From Tanypteryx hageni (taxonomy: Eukaryota; Arthropoda; Insecta; Odonata; Petaluridae), in assembly GCA_028673005.1 (NCBI GenBank), contig CM054112.1:22805624-22869623 (forward strand): 64,000 nucleotides of DNA. The letters run 5' to 3'. Both the position numbers and the translations under genes were made by a program. Shown here piece by piece: positions 22,746 through 34,398 of the stretch. The notes below the pieces were generated by a model. That model saw nothing but the letters and a program-made list of their open reading frames with translations. It was not told the origin of the DNA and made no database searches. Each line of letters begins with the position of its first letter. Position 1 is the first letter of the stretch.

Positions 22746-25314
22746 CTGGAAAGAACATGCTGTAGGCTTGAGCTTTGAAGGCATATCGGTTGCTAATTAA
22801 GAGTTAAGGATAATTACAGAAATTCGCGTGATTTGAACGCAGAGATTTCCGTGTTATCCGTCCTATGCACAGCTTATCACTCTGAGTAATCTCCGTTTTC
22901 CATGCACCTCTCGTTTCCGACCACTATATCGTATAGTATGAGAATCTCCTACTTCTTTAAAGGAGTTATTAATGACAAAGCTCGTGTGCAAATATAGGTT
23001 TTTGTCGACGATTTTTTTCTCTACTGCACTTTATTTATTATCAAAAGTTCGTCCTACATGCTGAAAAGAGCTGTCTGTAGATTTTTAAATCTAATTTACT
23101 CATTGAGGAATCCTTGCTAAGTACTCACAAGGAAATTTAAATATTGGGGTGGAGAATAGCTGGATCAGTTAACCTGCCGTAACAATTATCGAACAGTTAG
23201 TGCAGTATTTGGTTGTTACACGTTCTCTGCTGGCTTATTCGCTTGCCAAATTTATATTCTATATTTTGTGAAACTGTGACAGTATTATTATAGGCTGACG
23301 ACAGCTCAAGAGGCTACTTGGGGTAACGCGAAAAAGTAAATAAATTAATCAATGATTTGGTAGGCCTTTTTTTGGCAATAACCGCTTCTCTAATAAATTG
23401 GTTATAGCAAATAAAAGAGCCCAAACGTTGCGATGTTCGTATGTATTTATAAGTATGAAGCCTTGATTGAAAGTGGGGATGCAGCGGAATTTTGTTATGT
23501 ATTTATTATCTTAGAAAGAGTTCCGCACCTACAGAAACGTTGGAAACCCCTGTTCTCAGTATTGCAAAATGTTAATGACAAAGAAAAATAGTAAGGCGAC
23601 AAGGTATGTGCGTTCATTCTATAGCATAATCTTGCACAAAGGAAAATGCTTCTTGAGGTATTAAAGCAGTTTTATAGGCACGTTTAGTACTTATTCAAAT
23701 CTCCGAAGAAAAATATTAAACAATGAAATATTTATAATATTTAATGTGAAAAGACTAAATTTAAGATAGCGGAGATGGAAATACACACGGTAACAGAGAA
23801 GTGCTAGGCATTTAAATTCTCGGTATGAAATATGTTAAACTCAGTTTACTGAGATATTCAAACGATTTCCCTTCTCGTCATCTGAAATTCCTTTGCTTTC
23901 GACGAATAATTACTAAATAAAAGGCAAATGAGTAAGGGTAGCAAATTTCGCAGTACTACACAAAATGCAAGAGAGTATTAGAGCGAGGAATTCATCTGTG
24001 ATTAATTTATGAATACCAAAATATAATAGATGCCAAGTCATACGCACCGTGAAATATGCGGAAAAGAAAAATATAATTTCTACGAAAAACGCGAATAAAA
24101 TTTAAAATTTATTTGACCAACAAGACATGAAAACAATATACTACTAATATATAATCATGCTAAAAAGATATTAAAATATTTTGTTCATGTTTTATCTTCC
24201 TCCTCCACTTTCTTCTTCTTTATTTATTAAACCGTTGGCTACACCTAGTTACGTGGTGATGCAGCGATCGTAGCAAATTCGGTCTTGTTATATTAAAATT
24301 CCGTGGAAGACACATAGTAGAATTCCATTAGTATATATGCTTTCAACAAAGAGGTTCATCAAACTTTGGCGTCTAGAAGATATCTCTCTGCGGAAAAAAA
24401 GGGTTTCAATTTTCTACATCAACACCAACAAATATGGAAGGGCACCATTGTGATGCAAAATTGTTTAAAGTATGTCTTATTATTATCTCCGTGGCTAAAT
24501 AAATAGCTTTGTGGATACAAGAGGGCGGAATATCTACATTATTACAAGTCGCCGAAATTTCCCTAAGCCAGTCTTATCGAAACCAGGAAAATGGACAAGT
24601 TGTTCAGTATTTTCTTGCAAAATTTGGTTCATCCACACGCTTATTATCACTATTAGGTAAAAACAATGGATACGCTCATATTCTCTATGAATTAAGGGCT
24701 GCCAAATACTTGCTGATAAAATCAGTTTATAGTAATTTCTTCTATAACTCGCAGGTCCTTTTCAAAAGCCTCTCAAACGCTCTCATATACTACTCGTACT
24801 AGCATTGATCAATAAAAAAAGTTATGAAAGTGTACAGCGTAACACAAATAGGCACTATCATGATGGAATATATATAGTGTATGTATATACAAAATAATAT
24901 TACAAAATGTGAAAGCTGTATTTTGTAAAGCATTGTAGTTCTTCGTATGTGGTTTTTAGAGCAGATAGAAAAAACGGGCGTTTGTCTAGTGTTAACGATA
25001 GGCATTGTGTGTACCATTTGAGTGCTACCGTTTACTTTTCAAAATAACGACTATGCAACTGAAAGCATTTTGCGTGGATTGGTTAATTGAGACAAAATCA
25101 ACAACTCAGGTGCAACGAAACTTCACAATTTGTTCGACCAAAGCTTCAAGAACCGTAACTAAACGTCGCGTTTCAACAAGATGTGGCGCCCCCATATTAG
25201 TCTCTTAATGTTAGGAACATTCTTGATAGAGAATTTTCTGGGTTGGTAGAGACGAAGGCTGTGATGGCCAACACATACTCAGAATTTAATCTCACTGTTT
25301 TAAATCCAGCCTTA
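22746..25314. other. No firm feature
   Basis: AT-rich. A GTTGGAAACCCCTG block at about 23538-23551 looks like the right terminus of a hAT-type MITE, but no matching left end was found. No credible exons. Confidence 0.4.
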
Positions 25315-25735
25315 TGAAATGGTCCTGTCTGTGTGTGTGTCCCCTACTAATAACTTGCACCAATGGACCGATTTTCATGAAACTTGATATGAGGCTCGTG
25401 CTGCCAGGGTCCACCTCCGGGATATATATTATTTGGAGAAGATTGAAGTCCCGGGTTCGATTCCAGGAACGTTCTTTTCCAATTTGTTTTACATAGGAAA
25501 TGTCAAATCCATCATGCAGAGATGTTTTCTTTAATACATTAAAATATCTTAAAATTGTGATATCGGAGCGAGGTTTATACTGTTCTAAAGGAAAAAGAAT
25601 GTAAATTATAATTATCATCACAGAATTTTGATAATTGATCATATATTCTTGAATGTATACTAAAAATAGCATTTTTGCGTTTTAAATCTCATTTTATGGG
25701 ATTTTTGCCATAGAGACGATTATTACCGAACCTGG
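25315..25735 (+). repeat. Dispersed repeat C, copy 1
   Basis: Aligns in the same orientation with 53835-54265. Shared blocks in order: GTCTGT-rich lead, GACCGATTTTCATGA, CCAGG/CCGGGG, GAAGTCCCGGG, TTCCAGGAAC, AAAATATCTTAAAATTGT, ATATCGGAGCG and TTGCCAT. The GGGTTCGATTCCAGG block looks like a tRNA B box, so a SINE is possible, but no A box is evident. Confidence 0.7.
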
Positions 25736-25739
25736 CTTG

Positions 25740-26450
25740 ACCATAGACAAGTTAACAAATGGGTTATTTTATTTTCCGCTCGACTACTCTTCAGCAATGG
25801 ACAGTTGATCCAGACATATTAGCGTATAAACGGTAAAATTTATTTAATTCGTTTATTAAGAAATACATGCAAAATGTAATGTCAGAAAGAGATTTGGACA
25901 TTGTTTTTAGTATTTCAAAACTGATAATGTTCTATTAATTTGTTTTACATTTTTTTTGTAGAATTGATAAATTATAAACTACAAGTGGTATTTATGGTGT
26001 GAGAATTTCTTGGAATGACTAACATATACTGAAACATTTCCTGTCAATATAAGTAATGAATTAGAGACGTCAACTTTGGGAAACAAGCCTGCATTAGTCC
26101 TGGTTTGGATTTCTTTTTTTTTCTGTAGAAGTACGTAAAAGACATTAAGTACACTAATCCTATTGTAGATCTTTAGGACTCACATAACAGAATCACATAT
26201 GTCATTTCCATAATCACGTCATATATGCTTTAACATACATACATAGTATACAAATGATTGTTGTTTAGACATTGTCACAACACTTAAGGGTATTCACATG
26301 GAAATTATGTAAGAAAAACTTCCATCTTTTCTGAATTTGTAACAGGAAACAAAGTAAATACGTATTTATTAGCTTACAGAATATTGATGTTTAATTTTGT
26401 AACATTATTTTGTACACACACTGTAAAACTGAACGATATAGTTTAAACGA
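25740..26450. other. No recognisable feature
   Basis: AT-rich spacer between two dispersed repeats. Confidence 0.4.
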
Positions 26451-26454
26451 ACGC

Positions 26455-27200
26455 ACGCCATAAAAGAGGGAATTGTCATTACTTGATGTATCATTGACTA
26501 CTAAAAATTTCTTCCCTTTTCTGAATTGGTGCATTGATAAACGCATTTACATCATTTATTATGATGGCTAAATACTGCAAAACGATACATTAGAAATGAT
26601 GCCAAGGAAATATTAAAATTTTGTTTTACGGATTTATTTTCTAATTAAGCAATCGAAAATTATTAAAACATAGCCCACTTGAGTTATGTAGCTGTGAATT
26701 TTACGTTTATGTTCTTTTCTTCATTGTAAATAATTCATTTCCTTCCGCTTCCAAAATTCTGCATGAACACTTGAGGAAATTAAATGTATTTTCATAATCA
26801 CAGCAGATATTATTTATTTCAATTATAATGAAGATTTTTGTTGACAACAATTAAATAACCACGCAAGAATATTTTTAATTTCAAAAGCGAATTACGACTT
26901 TCTTATTTGATTTTTGATTTAATGGATAACGGCTACTTCTTATATAAAAATGAATTTACAGGAAAGATTTAGTTTACTAGTTCTACAACTTATATTTGAA
27001 GCCTTTTTCGGTATGACTAATATTTAACTAGATATGAGGGAATGTTCGTTTATATTTCTAGTAAAGTGGTACTCCTGATTGAGATATGCAAACAATTTGT
27101 CATTTTCTTATTGCCTTCACTCAAAAGTCCTAAATACCAAATTTCATGAAAATCCGTTGGGTAGAAGCCGAGAACGACCATTCGTACGGACGGACGTACA
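26455..27200 (+). repeat. Dispersed repeat D, copy 1
   Basis: Collinear with 57845-58610 over about 750 bp. Shared blocks: GATGCCAAGGAAAT, the GATTTATTTTCTAA stretch, CACAGCAGATATT, GAAGATT...GTTGACAA, GTAAARTGG, CCAAATTTCAT and a final GGACGGAC. Diverged by many indels, so old. No protein signature. Confidence 0.65.
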
Positions 27201-27525
27201 AACCGAAACGAAGCGCGCCTAAAAACTATTCGCTCTAACAATAAGATGGATTATTTTAAGGCTTTTAGGTAAGCCATATTAATGGGCTCCTAGGCCACAC
27301 AGTGTTATTCAATGGCCGGGAGAATGTGTAAAAACAAGCAATTTACTTGGCATTCGGAAGCAGATTCTTCAGTAAATAAGCAAAATTTTTCTCCTTTCGC
27401 TAAGAAAAAGTTTTTGATACCCGCTTTTGCCATTTTCTAGCATGATTAAACGAATAAATCTAGTGCGCAATAAATAATTTTTGATGGAAACTGTACTGAA
27501 CTTGTCTATTTTGCTTGCTCCACAA

Positions 27526-27866
27526 AAGGGGTCGGTAACAATTTCTGCACGGCGGGCCAAATTCGTAGTTGTGAATACTTCTGAGGGCCGCATTGGAAAT
27601 CAGAAGAGCTTAGGCGGGCCGCATGAGCATTTACATCCGAAGTCATCTAAATAGAGATTCTGTGGTCTCATATTGCTAAAAATGAGTAAATAATTTACTA
27701 GCGTTAAAGTTTTGCCTGACAAGATTTTGAGATTTTTATTTTACTGAATAAATAGGAATCTTTCTGTTAAATTGTACCGAACGCTTTTTCGTCGTGGCTT
27801 CGTGGGCCGCATAAAGCGCTCTCGGGAGCCGCGTCCGGCCCGCGGACCGTAAGTTGCCGACGCCTG
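27526..27866 (+). mobile_element. hAT-type MITE, 341 bp (family shared with 62139)
   Basis: Right end GTTGCCGACGCCTG pairs with the mutated left end AAGGGGTCGGTAAC. The flanks CTCCACAA (27518-27525) and CTCTACAA (27867-27874) match at 7 of 8. It aligns end to end, in the same orientation and at the same length, with 62139-62479, including GAGGGCCGCATTG and TTTACATCCGAAGTCATCTA. Confidence 0.85.
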
Positions 27867-27874
27867 CTCTACAA

Positions 27875-29586
27875 AATCATGCTTAGTTTAGTACATTTTT
27901 ATGCCTGTTAATTTCGCTTACCTATCACATACTCACTATCAAAATGGGTATTGACCAAAATCGAAGAGTTTTTGGTAATTTGTTAGTGATTGAAGTGAAC
28001 AGAGATACAAAACATTTTTCACTAAATTAATTAAAGTACGGTTCTGTCCAATTAATGGCTATTGCAACTCTTTTTGTTAAAGGACGTTTATGCGAACCAG
28101 TCGTTTATTTCAACTACATGCCTGCGGTACCCATTGGTAATTTACAGGTCGCTGTTGGAACAAAAGTCCGGCGTGTTATTACCGAGTTTGTCTATTCCCT
28201 AGGTAAAAATACGCATCTGATTTATCCAACCGTTTCATTGCAATAAGACCTTCGTTATCAAATATAACACAAATTTTTATCCTTAGCATTAGCAGAACTA
28301 ACTCACTTGGGCATTTTTACGCTCTTAGCCTTTTTCTGGATAGAAATAAGATCAAACTTCTCTTTTTCAACGGACAAAAAATTGTGTGAGAAACATTTTT
28401 TTCATAATGTGCGTTCTCATACGACATCCATTCCATTTATCTACGCCCTATCTTATTTGGCTAAGTAAAATATATTACCCCTGACTACATGATGCTTTTT
28501 ATGTTGATGAAATGTTTTATAAACCCAATAAGATGTGTTGTGTAGGAAAATATTTAAAAAATCTAAATCATAGAGAATTGGGTTTCTATACTAAACGCCA
28601 TTTTATTCACAGGCGGTGCAACAGGAAGCTGACACAATCTATTTATAAAATTTATGTGCCATATATGACCTGCCATGCAGTAAGTTATGTCATTAAAAAA
28701 CCATACTAGCCCTGTTTGCTTATTAAAATAATACAAGCTAACATCGTTTAGTCCAAGCAATAAAAGTTTACTTAGCGTTGAAAGAATTTAAATTTCAGTT
28801 ATATTAATAATTTATCCTTAGGCAGTTAATTACATTTTTAACAATATTTATCACAGTTGGGTATAGTTTCGAGGAATTACAAAAAATATTACAACTCATT
28901 TAGTGCTTTGTTTTGAATAGTAATAGTATTCCATAAAATAGGTAAACCACTGTGGATATAATTCATGTGTAAATAGGTAATGCGAAGTCCCGGGACCCGA
29001 AACATCACCATAGATTTAATTTCTATGTAAATTAGTTTTGGTGTAACGGCCATGAATTGGGTATAAGCGTAGGTTTCAGAGAAAGTCAATGAGGAATTTA
29101 TGTTTTGTTAAGTTCATCCCTCATCTGGAGAAATGCTTGAAGTGTTGTGTTATGCCTTCAGAAAAGATAAGTTTTTGAGGACGCATATGCGATTTCTGCA
29201 TATCGTCCTACTTGTATGACCGAAAATAAATTCTGTACCCTTGTGATACGCTCGGATAAATGATATTTAAATATCTTTAAATTTGAAAATTAATATTATA
29301 TTATTTTTCTGATAATCATACATTCTGCGATCTTTTATTATGGTCATAAAATGTCCGTAACCAAACAATAGCTTTTCAATGCATTTACGAGAGAACGTAT
29401 AGGTACGGTCCTACCAAATCGATAAGTTACTCATTGCAAATATGGAAAACGGGAATAAATTATCCAACGGAACGCAGTGGTTCCTTCGGTGTTGAATAAC
29501 GAGCGTTAGGCCATCGATGGAAATGTGTTTAGACGTTTTACAATCCAAAAGAGAATTATCGAGCTCACATCAAATTGATAAACCAT
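27875..29586. other. No firm feature
   Basis: AT-rich. On the minus strand 28307-28335 is a 29-bp open segment (KKAKSVKMP) between a good acceptor (CTTATTTCTATCCAG) and GTGAGT; too short to call. No other structure seen. Confidence 0.35.
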
Positions 29587-29700
29587 GTTTCTCCAATAAC
29601 AATAAGAAGGATGGGAAAACCAGATACGCATTTTGGCAAAAAAGTAGGCGTCATCAGTGAGGATTCGTCAAGAGTAGATTCTAAAACCTGAGAGGTTTTT
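29587..29700 (+). repeat. Copy of the TATCTCCAATA foldback family
   Basis: Aligns with 34763-34865: TCTCCAATA, AACCAGATACGCATTTTGGC, AAAAAGTAG, CAGTGAGGATTC and GTAGATTCTAAAA occur in order. Its right arm is not recognisable. Confidence 0.5.
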
Positions 29701-30734
29701 AACTGAAAGGCGCTAGTTTTAATTTGTGTTGAAGAGACAGAGTTTATCAGTTTTTGTTTTAACATGAATATATTTCATATTTTAGCATCAAATGCTGAAG
29801 AACATTTACCTTTGGCAACATTGAAACCATAAAAACTTATGTCCGCTGAAATTTTTTTATAACAGAGAATAGAATATTTAATTATGCAATGTTAGCCTCC
29901 ATAGGAGGTTCATTTCAAAGATTTGGTACGGTAAAAATAAACCATTCATTTAACTGACGTATTTTTTAATAGCTCAAAATGAGCGGAAGTGCCACTTATG
30001 ATCGTGAGATCTTGGTTAGGGTTTATGTAGCGATAATATTTTATATTTTAAATTTTAAATAAGATATTGACGATGTCTCGGATGCAACAACTTGTAAAGT
30101 GGCAAAATATATGTGTAGCCGCGCTGGCACCTCCATATTGTTAGCAAGTGGTTCTATCTACAATTAAATTAGACTCTGGGAATGGAACTTAAATTTGCCT
30201 ACTCTGCGTTCCCGAATTTTGATCATATAATCATAATTAGTATGCAGGTGGCTTTAGAGTTTGTTGATATCCTTAAAATGATTCAACATTCTCTCTTCAG
30301 TTGTTGTACATGAACTATTATATTTATCGGTATCTTATAACATTATTCCTTTACAAATTCGAGTGCTAGACGATTTTCACAAACTTAACACAGTAGTAGT
30401 ATTTAACTGAAATGAATTTTGCTACAAATTTTCGATTTTTGCGGGTTTTATGTCCGCGATTTCACTTACACGTACGGAAATTATGGCAGAAATCAGCAAC
30501 GTTCGCGGATGGTAAATTTCACTTATTGGTACCCGTATAGAGCATCAAAATCTCAAGTAAGGACGTTTAAGCGCTGTGATTAAGATCTGTTTGTGAATAT
30601 TATAGGGCTCGAGGAGTTTTGCTCCATCTTTTCAATTGCATCCCTACGGAACCTTCATTTTCCACGCACACCTGTCGATTAAAGACTCAGAGAGCTGTAC
30701 GAGTTCATAAAAAATAGTAAAACATATCGCTATC
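29701..30734. other. No recognisable feature
   Basis: AT-rich sequence without credible exons or element ends. Confidence 0.4.
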
Positions 30735-31090
30735 ATTTGCTGATTCCTGCCTCTGCTTATCCGGGAGCGGGAATGTGCGCCGCCCCGTGCTCCCGAACCG
30801 CGCCCCGGCTATATAGGTCGATACGATCGCGGCGAGAATAGAAGCGGTTAAAATTAAGTGTAGAAGCGATCGTTTCAAGGCGTCCCTTTCCCCCAAAACA
30901 ATACACGGTCACAATGGGAAGTTAACGGGTTATGTCGGTGATTATCGCGTCCCGCCACACACACACATACAGACACAAAACACAGACGCCCGTGCCTCGA
31001 TCCTGGTGACTTGTAAGAGCGTCATGTTTAGATGTGCGGTGGAAGGGCAGGAGACGACTCCTCATATCTGACGAACACGTTAAAAACTGG
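30735..31090. promoter_or_regulatory. GC-rich island with TATATA box and CA microsatellite
   Basis: A GC-rich stretch (GCCGCCCCGTGCTCCCGAAC) precedes CTATATAGG (TATATA at 30810-30815) and CpG-rich DNA. On the minus strand a frame without an ATG (30705-30896) contains a hydrophobic stretch, LHLILTASILAAIVSTYIAG, that could be a membrane anchor. A short CA run lies at 30957-30970. A promoter or first exon is plausible; direction is undecided. Confidence 0.25.
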
Positions 31091-31094
31091 ATGG

Positions 31095-31958
31095 TGAGGT
31101 CGTCTGATATGGTCGCGAAATATTTCCTCCGAGTTATGGAATTTTTACCAGTGGTCAATCTGTAAAGCGGTAGATGTTAACCAGGTGAATAAGATATTAA
31201 AACCACCAGATTCGACTTGTTTTGCGTCTCATGTTCTGCATCTTGACATCAGATTGCAATGAAAGCATTGAGGAGGACTATTTCCCTGAAATAGGTCATT
31301 TTATGTTATGTTGCTTTATAAAATGTTTCAATAATGTCACACGGAATGAAAAAAATTCCTGCTTACTTTTAACTTTTGATATTAATAGAACCACAGACAA
31401 TTCAAAATAATATTTTTAATGCATTTGAATTCTCTGTGGCTCTCCATTAATAAGAAATTGCGGCTAAAAAGGAATCCTGCGCCGTAGTTTCAGGATTAAT
31501 TGTTGATTCATTTCAAATGAATTAGGCAATTTTTAGTGACTATAATGATACATGTTTTATGCCTTAAGTTTCTTATATCCGGAAATATTAATTTCAAAAT
31601 ATTTTCACGAAAGGCTCTTTGACAACATACAAAATTTGAATAAATGAAACGAAATGTTTGACTTAGTGGATCGGGAGTTACCAAATTTTCACTAACGTAT
31701 AATGTTTTCCATGAAAGCAGGTATGTATCGTTTTACATAAGTTACATTTCTCTCCACCCATTCATCAAGAGAAAGTTCATTGGACAACAAAAAATTTACT
31801 AATTTCATTTTAAGCTTGTGACAAAACCTCAATTTGTTGATTACAATAGTAGCTTATAAGTTGAGTGTAAAAGAACATAAGTTCGTGCGATTTATCAGAT
31901 AATATAAATCCACGTATTGCTAGGTATTAAAAATAATTGCACGGTATACAAAATAAGC
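31095..31958. other. No recognisable feature
   Basis: AT-rich; would be the first intron if the next feature is a real first exon. Confidence 0.4.
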
Positions 31959-31964
31959 ACTTAC

Positions 31965-32020
31965 CGGCAGCCAATATATAGTAAAATTCCAGTCAAAATA
32001 ATTTGTCGTAATAGTCGCAT
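31965..32020 (-). CDS. Candidate first coding exon with signal peptide
   Basis: On the minus strand an ATG at 32020-32018 opens 18 codons, MRLLRQIILTGILLYIGC, leaving two bases before a near-ideal donor GTAAGTGC (from 31964 downward). A short basic N-terminus followed by a hydrophobic core and a small residue near position 17 is the form of a secretory signal peptide, and first exons often end just after it. The start context (T at -3) is poor, and a possible acceptor just upstream (AAG before ATTCGATG) has a weak pyrimidine tract, so the transcription start is unknown. Its phase does not fit the best frame of the 18892 exon directly. In AT-rich DNA hydrophobic codons arise easily, so this is only a candidate. 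Confidence 0.28.
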
Positions 32021-32029
32021 CGAATCTTA

Positions 32030-32879
32030 ATATAATATATTTAAACTAGGCTTTCATATCTCATTCACGCCAACTCGTGTATAGTTTATCGACCTAATTA
32101 TTTTTACTGGATAAGACTTAAAGGTTTTTTAATGTTAGTTCTTGGCAACCGTTACAATAATTATAATGTCTTACGCTCATAGAAACGGTTCTCTTGCAAA
32201 TATTTTGATTTTTACAACGTAGAAGACAAAATAGACGCAGGAATGTGAGGTCGTGGATTTAGGAACTCAAATCACTAAAATTTGTATTGATGATGTACGA
32301 ACACGGCTAGAATATGAAACCCTGAGTTCCATATAAATGGTGTGTATTGACTGTGGAAGGCGAGTATTTATTTAATTATTTTACTTTTTATAAAAATATC
32401 CGGCAAGGATTCATTGGGGAGAAATAGTCATTTTACCGATCAAGGAAAAATAATGAATTGATGCAATACATTTCGTTCTCTTGGTGGTTTTATGGACTAT
32501 TACCTATGTGCTGCTTAGAGACAAACACGGTTCATTGGATTTCGTTATAAAATCACACATTCATAAAAATCTTGGCTTCCTTAAAATTTTACAAAAATTC
32601 AACAGCTGAATAACGAAACAAAAAAATGAAGTTGATGGTTTAATTAAAAAAATGTTCCCAAAAATATTTTTACATGATATTATTGCAATTCCTTCGCATA
32701 AAAGAAAACTATACAGTGTACAATACGTTTTTTACTAACAATCTCCTGGCGCAGGCAGTGTTCCTCGACTACCCGAAAAATAAGATCCTAAATTAAATCA
32801 TAGTGATTCATATATGAAAATAAATTGCCTTTTCTATGCATTGGTCTATTGCCTGATTGATCATCGAAAGAAACTTCAC
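32030..32879. other. No recognisable feature
   Basis: AT-rich sequence; nothing supported. Confidence 0.4.
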
Positions 32880-33035
32880 TTGTCCCCGAAAAAATGCGGC
32901 GCTTTCCGACCAATGAGGCAAGAGTCAAAACTTGCATGACCGGCAGATTAGAGGTACGATTGGCCGCAACTTGCCATCATGTGACGAGGCCGCCATCTTT
33001 AATTGAAGTAATATGTCTTTCGAAAATATAGGTAT
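32880..33035. promoter_or_regulatory. Promoter-like segment: CCAAT boxes and a YY1-type motif
   Basis: A locally GC-richer block with CCAAT (32910), inverted CCAAT (GATTGG, near 32969) and GGCCGCCATCTT at 32988-32999, the reverse complement of the YY1/pleiohomeotic-type motif AAGATGGCGGC. On the minus strand the same motif holds an ATG opening 23 codons (MAASSHDGKLRPIVPLICRS and onward). On the plus strand ATGTCTTTCGAAAATATAG at 33013 abuts a GTATAAG donor. Either orientation is possible. Confidence 0.25.
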
Positions 33036-33079
33036 AAGGTAATTTTAAGATTAATTACGCAATTTCACGGTATAATATA

Positions 33080-33745
33080 CCGTAATTTTCCGATTATAAT
33101 ACGCACCCATATTTTTACGAACGAAATGCGAAAATTGTCTTATCACCATATATAATACGCTCCTAATTTTTTGTGTAAAGGTCAGTGTAACTTTTCACTA
33201 GATTATCAGCACTATCGATGCAGTTCTCGCTTTGCCGCCAAGTGATACACGTGCGAGAGAGTTTACGAGGATATCACGTTACGTTCCGACTCACTTATTA
33301 AAGATCGACACAATGTATTAAAATATGTACGCCGTGGATTGTTCCGAAGACGATACCGTATGGGATGATGATTTCGGAGAAGTGGATAACGCGGATGAAG
33401 ACGACGTTCTCGGCGTTGCCATTTAGGCAAACGACGAGAGTGAACACAAGATCGCGGATGGACTATTTGAAAACAGTGAGGGAAGTGATTGTGAATTCGG
33501 AGATTTTAGTGATTAAGACAGCTATAAATAAACAAATAATTATTCTCAGTTTTGTTTTGACTAAAAAAATAAATACTATCAGAATGCAATGAAAAGTACA
33601 ATTTATTTTGAAAGTCATGAGAGAAAATAAAATTCTTTTCTTACTAGAAAAAGTTATATACATTTGTTACCATTTATAATACGCAACCTAAATTTTTGCC
33701 AATATTTTGAGGAAAAACATGAGTATTATAATCGGAAAATTACGG
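33080..33745 (+). mobile_element. pogo/Tigger-like deletion derivative, 666 bp
   Basis: Perfect 23-bp terminal inverted repeats (left starts CCGTAATTTTCCGATTATAA, right 33723-33745) are flanked by TA on both sides (33078-33079 and 33746-33747), as in the Tc1/mariner/pogo superfamily. The inside retains an acidic reading frame at 33325-33516. Most of a full transposase gene is missing. Confidence 0.8.
33325..33516 (+). pseudogene. Acidic C-terminal tail of a pogo-like transposase
   Basis: The frame from 33325 reads MYAVDCSEDDTVWDDDFGEV and stays strongly acidic. One in-frame TAG (33424-33426) interrupts it, after which it continues with EGSDCEFGDFSD to TAA at 33514. Serine- and aspartate-rich tails of this kind, ending close to the right inverted repeat, are typical of pogo/Tigger/jerky-type transposases. 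The DDE catalytic core and the DNA-binding domain are absent, so only the 3' end of the gene survived the internal deletion. The frame lies wholly inside perfect inverted repeats. Element membership is sure; the family of the tail is inference from composition and position. Confidence 0.55.
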
Positions 33746-33747
33746 TA

Positions 33748-34398
33748 CATGACTATGCGACAAGTATATTCAATATTGCTAAACAGATTTTGATATTTGT
33801 AAACCTACTTAGTGAAGAAGTAGACATGCAGCAACTTTATAACAAAATCGATAGACATAATTAGCAGCGAATTAATGATACAAAATTTTGATTTGTATCG
33901 AAGTTATTGGGCAAGATTTCACATTTTTGGAGTCAGTGCTTAAAAAATATTGAATTACTTGTTTAATTATTTGCTTCTATTTTTTAACGAATTTTCTGAA
34001 GTAAAAAATGGCTGATATAATTAAAATGGAGTATTTTACATGATTTGCGGTTCTCTTGATACTTAATTTTAATTTCACTAGAACTACTATCCGAATTCCA
34101 TATTCAATGCAGTAAACAGGTTTTACGAATATCTTCATGAAAGATTTCATCATTATTCTAAAAAGAACTTTCCATTTGACTGGCAATCAGCTTACTAGGA
34201 ATTTGTGACAAATGTGCAAAAAATACGATTTTTAATGCACTTTATTTCACAGAAAATAACCTATATACCTTTAGATCAAAAGGGTAACGAATAATCCCAA
34301 AATGAATACATCCAATGTGTTAGAAACGAGTGAATTAACGAGATAATGTCGGACGAATAGGTCGGTTGTCCCTTTTAAGATTTCAATTTAACAAAGTA
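33748..34398. other. No recognisable feature
   Basis: AT-rich spacer between two related elements. Confidence 0.4.

Noticed and set aside
25292..25672. 126-codon minus-strand frame
   Set aside because: Lies in dispersed repeat C and is only partly open in the second copy, with no recognised domain.
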